Both the position numbers and the translations under genes were made by a program. From NCBI GenBank assembly GCA_029880285.1, contig JAOUOS010000009.1, positions 1 through 64,000 on the forward strand: a stretch of DNA of 64,000 nt, in the 5' to 3' direction. Source of the stretch: Spirochaetia bacterium. GTDB taxonomy: Bacteria > Spirochaetota > Leptospiria > Turneriellales > JAOUOS01. How positions within the stretch are numbered: position 1 is the stretch's first letter; every line of letters starts with the position of its first letter. Positions 1 to 7,163 of the stretch are shown one piece after another. Under the pieces are notes generated by a model. The model searched no databases. It had not been told where the DNA came from and saw nothing but the letters and a program-made list of their open reading frames with translations.

Positions 1-22
1 CTGTGTAATAAGTAAGATTTTT

Positions 23-98
23 AACGCAGAGGCGCAAAGAACGCAAAGGAAAAGTGTTGAATTTACGGATTTCTCTGCGTCCTCCGCGTCTTTGCGTT
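23..98. repeat. Dispersed intergenic inverted repeat (GCAGAGGCGC type)
   Basis: Left arm at 23-50 (begins AACGCAGAGGCGCAAAGAAC) and right arm at 72-98 (ends CGCGTCTTTGCGTT) form an imperfect inverted repeat of about 27 bases separated by an AT-rich loop. Elements of this wording are known to be scattered between genes in many unrelated bacterial genomes. Their function is unknown. Nothing else is seen in the first 180 bases. Confidence 0.6.
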
Positions 99-180
99 TA
101 ATCTTTTCTTTGTTTTTACACGTCCCCGACACCCGTGAAAAATAAATTGACCACATGCCTAAATCTTTACGTATGGAATC

Positions 181-1023
181 ATGTTCAAAAATAAATTAAA
201 ATCAATTCTATTCTTTTTAATGGTAATATCGGCGGCCTCTTTATGCGGTAAAGAATCTAGACAGTCCGTTATAAAAAGCCTCGAAGAGAAAATGGCAAAC
301 GAAAAGAATCCACTGGTGCTTATGAAAACCAATATGGGTGATATTGTTATTGAATTATATAACGACGCGGCACCTGAAACCGTAAAAAACTTTATAGACT
401 TAGCTTCAGGCGAAAAAGAATTTTTAGACCCCAAATCAAATAGAAATGTAAAAAAGCCTTATTTTGACGGATTAAGTTTTCATAGAGTAATTCCTAATTT
501 CATGATACAAGGGGGCGATATTCTGGGCACGGGCGCGGGCGGCCCCGGATATAAATTTAAAGATGAAATAAACGCCGACGCTCTTGGCTTAAACACAATG
601 AAAATAAAAGACGCTCAGGGATTTAATAACGACGCGGCAATGTACGTTTTTCAAAAACTAAATATAACAAGCCGTGAAGAACAGCAAAAAAGAATGAAAG
701 AAATTGAGGCTGAATATGAAAAAGTATTAAATATGAACGTTAAAGATTTATTAACCGCTAAAGGTTACGTGTATGATTCTAACTTGCCGTCTGTGCCTGT
801 AAAAAAATATACTCTTGCTATGGCCAACGCGGGACCAAACACAAATGGAAGTCAGTTTTTTATTAATGTAGTGGATAACTTTTTTTTAAATGGCAAGCAT
901 ACTGTTTTCGGCAAAGTAGTAAAAGGGCAAGCTGTATGCGAGAAAATTTCTACAGTAGAAAGAGATAATAGAGACAAACCCAAAAATCCGGTAATTATGA
1001 CCGAAGTTCGGGTTTTAAAATAA
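181..1023 (+). CDS. Cyclophilin-type peptidyl-prolyl cis-trans isomerase, exported
   Basis: This 280-residue protein should catalyse proline cis-trans isomerisation in the periplasm. A hydrophobic N-terminus (residues 6-21) ends at Cys22, so it is exported and perhaps lipidated, although Leu at -1 is a poor lipobox. The cyclophilin fold begins near residue 44. Hallmarks are FHRVIPNFMIQGGD (100-113), GGPGYKFKDE (120-129), MANAGPNTNGSQFF (214-227) and HTVFGKVVKG (240-249). Between GGPGYKF and MANAGPN lies an insert of roughly 75 residues, rich in Lys and Glu, absent from minimal cyclophilins. The stop is two bases before the argC start, so the two are probably cotranscribed. No clear ribosome binding site precedes the ATG. 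Confidence 0.93.
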   Translation: MFKNKLKSILFFLMVISAASLCGKESRQSVIKSLEEKMANEKNPLVLMKTNMGDIVIELYNDAAPETVKNFIDLASGEKEFLDPKSNRNVKKPYFDGLSFHRVIPNFMIQGGDILGTGAGGPGYKFKDEINADALGLNTMKIKDAQGFNNDAAMYVFQKLNITSREEQQKRMKEIEAEYEKVLNMNVKDLLTAKGYVYDSNLPSVPVKKYTLAMANAGPNTNGSQFFINVVDNFFLNGKHTVFGKVVKGQAVCEKISTVERDNRDKPKNPVIMTEVRVLK

Positions 1024-1025
1024 AA

Positions 1026-2072
1026 TTGTCTGATATATCAAAAAAAAAAGCGGGGATTATAGGAGCCGGGGGATTTACCGGTAAAGAACTTCTATTTCTT
1101 ATTGCAAAACATAAATATTTTGAAATTTCATACGCTACATCAAACGAATACGCGGGTAAAAAAATCTCTGATGTTTTTCCTGAAATTAAAACAAAAACTT
1201 ATGATAATCTTAAGTTTTTAAATCACCCTGAAGATATTACTAAAGTACCGGAACTTGATGTTATCTTTTTAGCGGTACCAGATGAAACTTCAGTAAAATT
1301 TACTCCGCTTCTTTTAAAACGAGGATTTAAGGTAATTGATTTATCGGGAGCCTGGCGCATTCAAGATGAAGAAATTTTTAAAAAATATTATGGTATAGAG
1401 CGAAATGACCCAGAAACATTAAAAAAAGCAATTTTCGGATTAACTGAGATAAACCGGGAAAAAATAAAAGGAGCAAACTTAATTGCAAATCCGGGCTGTT
1501 ATCCCACAGCCGCTCTTTTGCCTTTTTATGTAATAAAAGACTATTTAAATTCATTTGACAACCAAATATTTATAGACGCGAAATCGGGCACAAGCGGCGC
1601 AGGAGGCAGAAAAGAAAAAGACACACTCGCTTTTTCAACTGTTTATGAAAATTTTAGAGCATATAAAACAGACGGCCACCAGCATGAACCTGAAATCAAT
1701 CAGGAACTTATGCCTTTTTTAAAAGGTGCCCAAGTAACTTTTACTCCTTATCTTTTACCTGTTTTTAGAGGAATTTTATCAACCTCTTACTTAAAAGTAA
1801 ATTCAGATATTGACGAAGAAAAGTTAAAACAAAAAATAAAACAAATAATAGAAAATGAACCCTTTATAAGATTTTATGAATCACCTAATGAAATAAATCT
1901 TAAAAATGTGCAAAATACAAATTTTTTAGACTTTTCGTTTCTTTACAATAAACGTAAAAATACATTTATAATTTTTTCTGCTATTGATAACTTACTTAAA
2001 GGAGCAGCAGGGCAGGCCGTTCAAAATTTAAATGTAATTTTTAACTTTTCAGAAACTGAAGGCCTGCTATAA
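1026..2072 (+). CDS. argC: N-acetyl-gamma-glutamyl-phosphate reductase
   Basis: Third step of arginine synthesis: NADPH-dependent reduction of N-acetylglutamyl phosphate to the semialdehyde, cytoplasmic. The 348-residue length fits the family. The nucleotide-binding motif GxxGxxG is seen at residues 12-19 (GAGGFTGK). The catalytic Cys158 lies in ANPGCYPTAALL, followed by KSGTSGAGGR. The gene starts with TTG two bases after the cyclophilin stop, which suggests translational coupling. No other arg gene is in the window. It converges with the SAM decarboxylase gene, four bases away. Confidence 0.96.
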   Translation: MSDISKKKAGIIGAGGFTGKELLFLIAKHKYFEISYATSNEYAGKKISDVFPEIKTKTYDNLKFLNHPEDITKVPELDVIFLAVPDETSVKFTPLLLKRGFKVIDLSGAWRIQDEEIFKKYYGIERNDPETLKKAIFGLTEINREKIKGANLIANPGCYPTAALLPFYVIKDYLNSFDNQIFIDAKSGTSGAGGRKEKDTLAFSTVYENFRAYKTDGHQHEPEINQELMPFLKGAQVTFTPYLLPVFRGILSTSYLKVNSDIDEEKLKQKIKQIIENEPFIRFYESPNEINLKNVQNTNFLDFSFLYNKRKNTFIIFSAIDNLLKGAAGQAVQNLNVIFNFSETEGLL

Positions 2073-2076
2073 TCAT

Positions 2077-2484
2077 TTATTCGCGTTCTACTTCTTGGTA
2101 GTTTACATTTTCAGGTGAAAAGGCGTTATAAAAATAATCATAAAGCTTTCTTGCTTTATTTGAATTATCTGTTGTTACATTACAAACAAATATATCAAGT
2201 GTAATGTAATTTTTTTCTGGCCATGTGTGAATGGCAACATGAGATTCAGCCAATATAACTGTACCCGTAACACCCGATTCAGGAAATTGATAAAAAGCTC
2301 TGCCGACTTCTGTAAGTTCTACGTCTCTAACTTTTTCTGAGCAGAATGATTCTAAAAACTCAGAAACTGTCATAAGGTCATATCCATCTTTACAGTTGTA
2401 AAATTCTGTTAAAATGTGTATACCTTTTTTTGGCACTTTATTTGATCGTATATCAAATACACTTTTTTCTTTCGTTTGTTGCAT
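2077..2484 (-). CDS. speD: S-adenosylmethionine decarboxylase proenzyme (pyruvoyl type)
   Basis: Makes decarboxylated SAM, the aminopropyl donor for spermidine. This is the short prokaryotic (SpeH-like) class, 135 residues from the chosen start. The self-cleavage and pyruvoyl-forming serine is Ser81 in LAESHVAIHTWPE, with His86 and Cys101 as expected processing and catalytic residues. The frame stays open for 31 more codons upstream, but ATG at 2484 is preceded by a strong GGGGGG Shine-Dalgarno at 2488-2493, and the upstream peptide does not resemble the family. No speE (spermidine synthase) is nearby. The long leader looks regulatory and is listed separately. Confidence 0.93.
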   Translation of the reverse strand: MQQTKEKSVFDIRSNKVPKKGIHILTEFYNCKDGYDLMTVSEFLESFCSEKVRDVELTEVGRAFYQFPESGVTGTVILAESHVAIHTWPEKNYITLDIFVCNVTTDNSNKARKLYDYFYNAFSPENVNYQEVERE

Positions 2485-2614
2485 ATTCCCCCCTTGCAGT
2501 AGTTTTTCGCGAGAGAACGGTTCACAACCTTTTGTTTTTAGAGTATTTGGGCTACCGCTAGGAGGGCGGCAAAGCAATTAGCTTATGCCAATAATGCTGT
2601 AGCTCTCTAAAAAC
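2485..2614 (-). promoter_or_regulatory. Structured speD 5' leader, candidate riboswitch or attenuator
   Basis: In the transcript, a perfect 10-base inverted repeat (GTTTTTAGAG with CTCTAAAAAC; plus-strand 2605-2614 and 2534-2543) closes a 61-base segment. The segment contains a GC hairpin (CCGC/GCGG, loop CCTCCTA). The loop bases CCCTCC (plus 2561-2566) can pair with the GGGGGG ribosome binding site of speD (2488-2493). A small GGTT/AACC hairpin lies between. A TTGACA is at 2685-2680 (complement), with only a weak -10. I could not match it to a named SAM riboswitch consensus. A regulatory role is inferred. Confidence 0.45.
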
Positions 2615-2691
2615 ATATCAGGTATGATTTGCCGTACATCTCAAATTTATTGGAACCAAAATTAAAATTGAATTTACGCTGTCAAAAATAA

Positions 2692-3645
2692 TTAAGTGTA
2701 ATTATTAAAAATTTTTTCAATTTTTAACGATTCCTCTAAATTAATCTCTAATTCAGCCGCGGCCGCGTTTTCTTTTGCCTGTAACTCATTTCGCGCCCCT
2801 GCTATTGCCGATGTTACACCTTTTTTGTGCAAAACCCACGCTAAAGCTAGAGTTCCGGCTGATACATTTTTTTCTCGCGCGATTTCTTTTAGTTTATCAA
2901 CTGCTTGAACTATTTTTGAAAATAAAGGTTCTTTGAAAAAATAATCTTTTTTACGCCAATCATCTGAAGCAAGATTTTTTAATTTTTCATGATTAAAACT
3001 GCCAGATAACAAGCCCGCCTGCATTGGACTATACGCTAAAGTCGCGGTTTGATTTTTATCGCAAACCGGCAGCACATCTTTTTCAATTTCACGTTTTAAC
3101 AAACTAAAAGGCGGCTGGGATGAATCTACATGACCTATCTTTTCACAGTTTTCAATCATATCTGCCGTATAATTGCTTACGCCAATATAACGTACCTTAC
3201 CTTCTTCTTTTAATTTAACCATTTCGCCCCAGCTTTCTTCAATAGATGTATTAGGATCGGGCCAGTGAATTTGATATAAATCGATTGTTTCGGTTTCAAG
3301 CCGTTTTAAACTGTCTTCGCATTCTTTTCTAATACTTTCTGCCTTATTATGTCTTTGAATACGTCCCCTATCATCCCATACCAGACCGCATTTTGTGGCC
3401 ACAAATATATCTTCATTAATTTCTTTTAGGGCTTTCGCTACAATTTTTTCAGCATGCCCTAGCCCGTATGCGGGCGCGGTATCAATCCAGTTTATACCCT
3501 GTTCAACAGATTTAATAACAGCTTCAATAGATTTTTTATCTTCTTGTTTGCCCCAGCCAAACTGCCAAGGACCTCCTATGGCCCATGTTCCTAACCCTAT
3601 AACTGTAATTTCGGGACCATTTTTACCCAGTTTTCTTTTTTTCAT
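2692..3645 (-). CDS. Aldo/keto reductase, last gene of the d1-heme-type operon
   Basis: A 317-residue NAD(P)H-dependent (beta/alpha)8 oxidoreductase. The catalytic tetrad is intact: Asp55 and Tyr60 in DTAPAYG, Lys85 in ATKCG, His127 in QIHWPD. IGVSNY and the C-terminal cofactor segment IAGARN are also present. Its ATG overlaps the stop of the siroheme decarboxylase gene by four bases (ATGA), so the two are translationally coupled. Aldo/keto reductases are not among the classical nir genes. Whether it acts on a tetrapyrrole side chain or on an unrelated carbonyl compound cannot be told from sequence; the coupling favours the former. Confidence 0.9.
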   Translation of the reverse strand: MKKRKLGKNGPEITVIGLGTWAIGGPWQFGWGKQEDKKSIEAVIKSVEQGINWIDTAPAYGLGHAEKIVAKALKEINEDIFVATKCGLVWDDRGRIQRHNKAESIRKECEDSLKRLETETIDLYQIHWPDPNTSIEESWGEMVKLKEEGKVRYIGVSNYTADMIENCEKIGHVDSSQPPFSLLKREIEKDVLPVCDKNQTATLAYSPMQAGLLSGSFNHEKLKNLASDDWRKKDYFFKEPLFSKIVQAVDKLKEIAREKNVSAGTLALAWVLHKKGVTSAIAGARNELQAKENAAAAELEINLEESLKIEKIFNNYT

Positions 3646-4658
3646 AATTTAATCGCGCCTTTATATTTATTTAACCACTCATTGTATTCTTCAATAAAAT
3701 ACCGAAGCCTTGTTTTTTTAAATTCTCTTGTAGAGGTTAAAATTAAATAATCATCACAGTTTATATCGCGTGACATTTTTTCGGCAGTTTCTGTTAAATA
3801 GTCACTTGAAGAACCATGAATCATCGAGTATAAACTATAAGGAAAATCAGAAATAGGCGTTCTTGAATAACAGTGACTCACATCAGGAAATTGAGCGAGT
3901 TTTTCTCCCGCTTTATCTAAATTTTCAGGTTTTACATTCCAAACAGCCATACCGTTAAAAGTAACGCCCATTTTTCTGTGCATAAAAGTACCAATATATT
4001 TTCTTACCGCGCCCCCCATATTTTCATTTAAAAAGTTAATAATTTCTTCTTCTTGTGCGTTATTTTCATCAGCCAGAACTTTAAACGGATTTTTTACGGC
4101 AGGTAAATCTTTTTGAATAATTTGAATTAAGCGTTTATTTTTTTCGGTAATTTCAATTTGTTTTTTATTTATTGAGTGAATTGTTTTTTCAGAAACATTT
4201 GTTTTATTCTTTAAATCTACCACTACGCCTATTTTATATACTTTTATTTTTTTAAGGGGGTGTATATTTGAAATACCGGTTAAAGACGAAAGTATTTTTA
4301 TATCTTCTTCTACGCCATTTTTTCTTTCTGACGCTATAGTAAACCATAAGTTATATTTATGATTTCTTTGATAATTATGAGTAACCAGAGGATGTTCAGA
4401 AATTACAGAAGCAGTATCTTCTATTTTTTCTGAAGAGACCTCGGCGCACACAAGAGCTGATTCATAGCCTAAAAGTTCACCCTCCATGACTGCTGATATT
4501 TCACGCAGCCTTTTTGTATTTTTCCATTCCTGAATTTTTAATAAAACATCCTCTTCGGTTGAATTAATTTGCTCTGCCAATACCTTAAAAGGTTCTTTAT
4601 CAAGAGGAAATTTTTTTTGCAAAAGCTTGGCTAATTCGTTTTCTTGTTCTAAATTCAT
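3642..4658 (-). CDS. Fused siroheme decarboxylase (NirD-NirL / AhbA-AhbB type)
   Basis: This 338-residue protein contains two tandem Lrp/AsnC-like units. Unit one spans about 1-165 (EPFKVLAEQINSTEEDV, then HPLVTHNYQRNHKYNLWFTI). Unit two spans about 175-338 (NPFKVLADENNAQEEEI, then VSHCYSRTPISDFPYSLYSM and HG). The HCYSR and PYSLYSMIHG stretches are typical of siroheme decarboxylases, which convert siroheme to 12,18-didecarboxysiroheme, precursor of heme d1 and of heme made by the Ahb route. NirJ and NirF next door indicate the d1 branch. Fusion of D- and L-type halves is known in denitrifiers. No siroheme synthase gene is in view. Confidence 0.88.
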   Translation of the reverse strand: MNLEQENELAKLLQKKFPLDKEPFKVLAEQINSTEEDVLLKIQEWKNTKRLREISAVMEGELLGYESALVCAEVSSEKIEDTASVISEHPLVTHNYQRNHKYNLWFTIASERKNGVEEDIKILSSLTGISNIHPLKKIKVYKIGVVVDLKNKTNVSEKTIHSINKKQIEITEKNKRLIQIIQKDLPAVKNPFKVLADENNAQEEEIINFLNENMGGAVRKYIGTFMHRKMGVTFNGMAVWNVKPENLDKAGEKLAQFPDVSHCYSRTPISDFPYSLYSMIHGSSSDYLTETAEKMSRDINCDDYLILTSTREFKKTRLRYFIEEYNEWLNKYKGAIKL

Positions 4659-4668
4659 TGGTTTTTAT

Positions 4669-5868
4669 TTATAATCCGGTTTGAAAAGCTCTCCATATAC
4701 CAAAAATTCCTGATGGCGACTTTAAAGGAATTCTCTTTAATTCTTCTCGCGTTAAGGCGTTAACAATTATAAATTCATTGGTCATGTTACTTGAAATAAA
4801 AGCTTTATCACCTCTGGGTGTAAATACCATATGAAATATTTTTTTGCCAAAATTTATAACTTCAATTGATTTTTCAGTTATAGTATCAATTATTTCAACT
4901 TTACCGTCATCTTTTTCGCCAGAGAAAGATATCCAAATTTCTTTTTGATTCGGATGTACAACAGCGTACACGGGATCGCCAGCCAGCTCAATATATTTTT
5001 GAAATTTATAATCAATACTCGAAATAACGGCCAAACGTTTTTTACCGGGTAGGGGTATAAAAATTTTATTACCAGCTACCGCCCAGGCTTCCATATGCGG
5101 CATTTTTACCGGAATTCTATCTACCTCTTTCGCGTCTTTAAAATGCACTGGTTTGGCCGCAGGGTTATTTTCCCAAAGGTCAACAAGGCTAATTTTTTCA
5201 GATTTAAAATGACCGGTTACATAATACCTGCCTTCAGGAGAAATTAAAGCATCAAAAGGAAAAGACGCCACAGCTTTTATTTTTCTTTTAATCTTATAGG
5301 GCACGGGGCCTGTTTTATTATTTGTCTCGGGCATAAGTTCCCATATTTCATCGTTATCCATTAACGCGCATAAAAATGTATTATTAGCGCCATCAACAAG
5401 GCCGGTAACTCTTGAAAGTGTAGTTTCGTTTTCAATATCGCCAGATATACGATTTGTAACGGTAAAGGTTTCAGTATCAACAAAAGTAATACCTCCCGGC
5501 TCATATTCTGATACAGCGATAGTTCTTCCGTCTTGTGAAATACCAAGACCAATGGAATTTTTCGATGTTTGAATATAACCATCTTCTTTCATTGTTTCAA
5601 GGTTTACTCTGGTTAAAACACCATTTCTTGTCGCTATAAATCCATAATGCAATTCAGGATCAAATACCATGCTCGCGTGACGCAAATTGCCTGAAAGAGA
5701 AATTCTGCTTACTAATTCCATTGTTTTATAATCAATAACGGCCATACTTTCAGAAGCACGCTCTATGACAAATACCTTCGTTCCTAAATTCATAGGTTTC
5801 TTTTCTTCTGAACATGCCGTCAGTACCAAAGAAATAAAGGCCGCCATAATAATTATTTTTTTTCTCAT
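4669..5868 (-). CDS. nirF: NirF-like cytochrome d1-domain lipoprotein (heme d1 biosynthesis)
   Basis: A 399-residue beta-propeller protein of the cytochrome cd1 d1-domain family. NirF carries out a late step of heme d1 synthesis on the periplasmic side. The start at 5868 is chosen because AAGGAG lies just upstream and the peptide then begins MRKKIIIMAAF with lipobox LTAC (Cys19). The frame continues 17 codons upstream without a site. Blade-like repeats such as KVFVIERASESMAVIDYKT and GITFVDTETFTVTNRI follow. The gene lies 20 bases after nirJ and ends 10 bases before the decarboxylase gene. A degenerate d1-heme-binding or NirN-type protein is the alternative, but NirN and NirS carry an extra c-type domain that is absent here. 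Confidence 0.82.
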   Translation of the reverse strand: MRKKIIIMAAFISLVLTACSEEKKPMNLGTKVFVIERASESMAVIDYKTMELVSRISLSGNLRHASMVFDPELHYGFIATRNGVLTRVNLETMKEDGYIQTSKNSIGLGISQDGRTIAVSEYEPGGITFVDTETFTVTNRISGDIENETTLSRVTGLVDGANNTFLCALMDNDEIWELMPETNNKTGPVPYKIKRKIKAVASFPFDALISPEGRYYVTGHFKSEKISLVDLWENNPAAKPVHFKDAKEVDRIPVKMPHMEAWAVAGNKIFIPLPGKKRLAVISSIDYKFQKYIELAGDPVYAVVHPNQKEIWISFSGEKDDGKVEIIDTITEKSIEVINFGKKIFHMVFTPRGDKAFISSNMTNEFIIVNALTREELKRIPLKSPSGIFGIWRAFQTGL

Positions 5869-5888
5869 AAATTCTCCTTTTGCTTTCA

Positions 5889-7019
5889 TTAAATATAACA
5901 AGATGGATCTTCTTCCCACATATCATTATAAACCGCGAGAGCTCTTTCTCTGTGAGAGCCTCTGCAAATTTCAACATAATCGCAGTTTTTGCATTTGCCC
6001 TTTAAAAATTTAGTTCTAATTCGTAAACTCTCTATTAAACTGTTTTCTAATATTTCAGATAAATCTTTTTCAAGTAAATTTCCGCAGGTTGAAGTCTGCC
6101 AAAATTGATCAGGATGAACATTCCCTTTATAGTCGATGTTCAATAGTTTTTCGCCCGCAGTATTACCGCCTCTTTTTTTTAACAAATCATAAATTAAATT
6201 GGCTGAAGATTCTTCAAAGTTTTCTTTCGCGTATAAATATAAATAAACTCCATCGGCATCATTACCCCCTGTGACAATATTTAAAGGGATATTGTTATCA
6301 ATATATTCTAAAGATTTTTCAAATATAAAGTTCATTAAGTTTTTAGTTTCTATTTTTTGCACATCATATTTTGAAAACGCCTTTCCTCTGCCGCCGTAAA
6401 CCAAATGAGAAAGATAAAATCTGTGAATATTATTTTCAATGGCCAAGTTTAACATATCACCAAGCTGGGCACTGTTTTTATCAGTAAGGGTAATTCTAAT
6501 TCCCGTTTCAAGACCGGCATTTGCCGCGTTTTTAATACCTTCTAATGCCTTTAAAAAGGCGCCAGACATTCCTCTGTATGAATCGTTGAAATCAGACAAT
6601 CCGTCTATACTTACGCCCACATAATTAATACCCGATTTTTTCAGGTTCTGAGCTTTTTCTTTTGAAATTAAAACGCCATTACTTGAAAGATGACAATGAA
6701 TATTTTTTTTTGCCGCGTACTCAATTATATTAAAAACATCATCTCTTAAAAGAGGTTCGCCTCCTGAAAAAATTATAATTTTTATGCCATAATCAGAAAG
6801 TTTATCGATAATTTTATACATTTCACTAGTACCTAATTCATCATTATTTTTTTTTAATTTAGCAGAAGCGTAACAATGAGGGCATGTCATATTGCATTCA
6901 TTTGTAATGTTCCATACAATAACCGGCGGCATATTTTTATGAAACCGAGGTATATCTTTTTTTACGATTTCATCTGAATTTTTTAAAGCGTACCGAAGAA
7001 TTTGAGTGACACTCAGCAT
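5889..7019 (-). CDS. nirJ: NirJ-like radical SAM protein (heme d1 biosynthesis)
   Basis: A 376-residue radical SAM enzyme expected to remove two propionates of didecarboxysiroheme on the way to heme d1. The 4Fe-4S motif is CNMTCPHCY (Cys42, Cys46, Cys49), followed by FSGGEPLLR (SAM binding). A SPASM-like C-terminus carries KGKCKNCDYVEICRGSHRER and a final Cys near DPSCYI. The KCKNCDYxxIC-RxRA pattern fits NirJ and its relative AhbD better than anaerobic sulfatase maturases. It is the first gene of the operon nirJ-nirF-decarboxylase-aldo/keto reductase. NirJ rather than AhbD is inferred from NirF next door. Confidence 0.85.
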   Translation of the reverse strand: MLSVTQILRYALKNSDEIVKKDIPRFHKNMPPVIVWNITNECNMTCPHCYASAKLKKNNDELGTSEMYKIIDKLSDYGIKIIIFSGGEPLLRDDVFNIIEYAAKKNIHCHLSSNGVLISKEKAQNLKKSGINYVGVSIDGLSDFNDSYRGMSGAFLKALEGIKNAANAGLETGIRITLTDKNSAQLGDMLNLAIENNIHRFYLSHLVYGGRGKAFSKYDVQKIETKNLMNFIFEKSLEYIDNNIPLNIVTGGNDADGVYLYLYAKENFEESSANLIYDLLKKRGGNTAGEKLLNIDYKGNVHPDQFWQTSTCGNLLEKDLSEILENSLIESLRIRTKFLKGKCKNCDYVEICRGSHRERALAVYNDMWEEDPSCYI

Positions 7020-7034
7020 TTTTTTTTAGTTTTC

Positions 7035-7086
7035 TTGACAGACCGAAATATATCGGTTTATAATCGAAATTGACACATGCTGTAAA
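7035..7086. promoter_or_regulatory. Overlapping divergent promoters with a palindromic operator
   Basis: Plus strand: TTGACA (7035-7040), 18-base spacer, TATAAT (7059-7064), a consensus sigma70-type promoter facing the MMPL exporter. Minus strand: TTTACA (7086-7081), 18-base spacer, TATAAA (7062-7057), facing nirJ. The two -10 boxes overlap. A palindrome ACCGAAATATATCGGT (7042-7057, arms ACCGA/TCGGT) fills the plus-strand spacer and lies just after the minus-strand -10, so one bound protein could block both. The boxes are seen directly; the repression is inferred. Confidence 0.6.
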
Positions 7087-7110
7087 TTAAATATATTAAA
7101 AAAAAATTGT

Positions 7111-7130
7111 ACCGAATTTATAAATTCGGT
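7111..7130. promoter_or_regulatory. Perfect 20-base palindrome, second operator-like site
   Basis: ACCGAATTTATAAATTCGGT is its own reverse complement and shares the ACCGA/TCGGT arms of the palindrome at 7042-7057. It lies in the presumed 5' leader of the MMPL gene and upstream of the nirJ promoter. Another TATAAT (7152-7157) lies a few bases before the MMPL start. The shared arms suggest one regulator. No regulator gene for it is adjacent, apart possibly from the RHH protein at 10890. Confidence 0.5.
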
Positions 7131-7163
7131 AGATTTTAAGAAAAATATGGGTATAATTTCAAA

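Noticed and set aside
2485..2577. 31-codon in-frame extension of speD beginning with TTG
   Set aside because: No ribosome site, peptide unlike the family, and the DNA is better explained as a structured leader.
2485..2614. Known SAM riboswitch classes in the speD leader
   Set aside because: The sequence does not show the conserved core of classes I, II or III that I know; left as an unnamed candidate.
7035..7086. FNR/Dnr box (TTGAT-N4-ATCAA) at the d1-heme operon promoter
   Set aside because: No acceptable match; the palindrome present has different arms.
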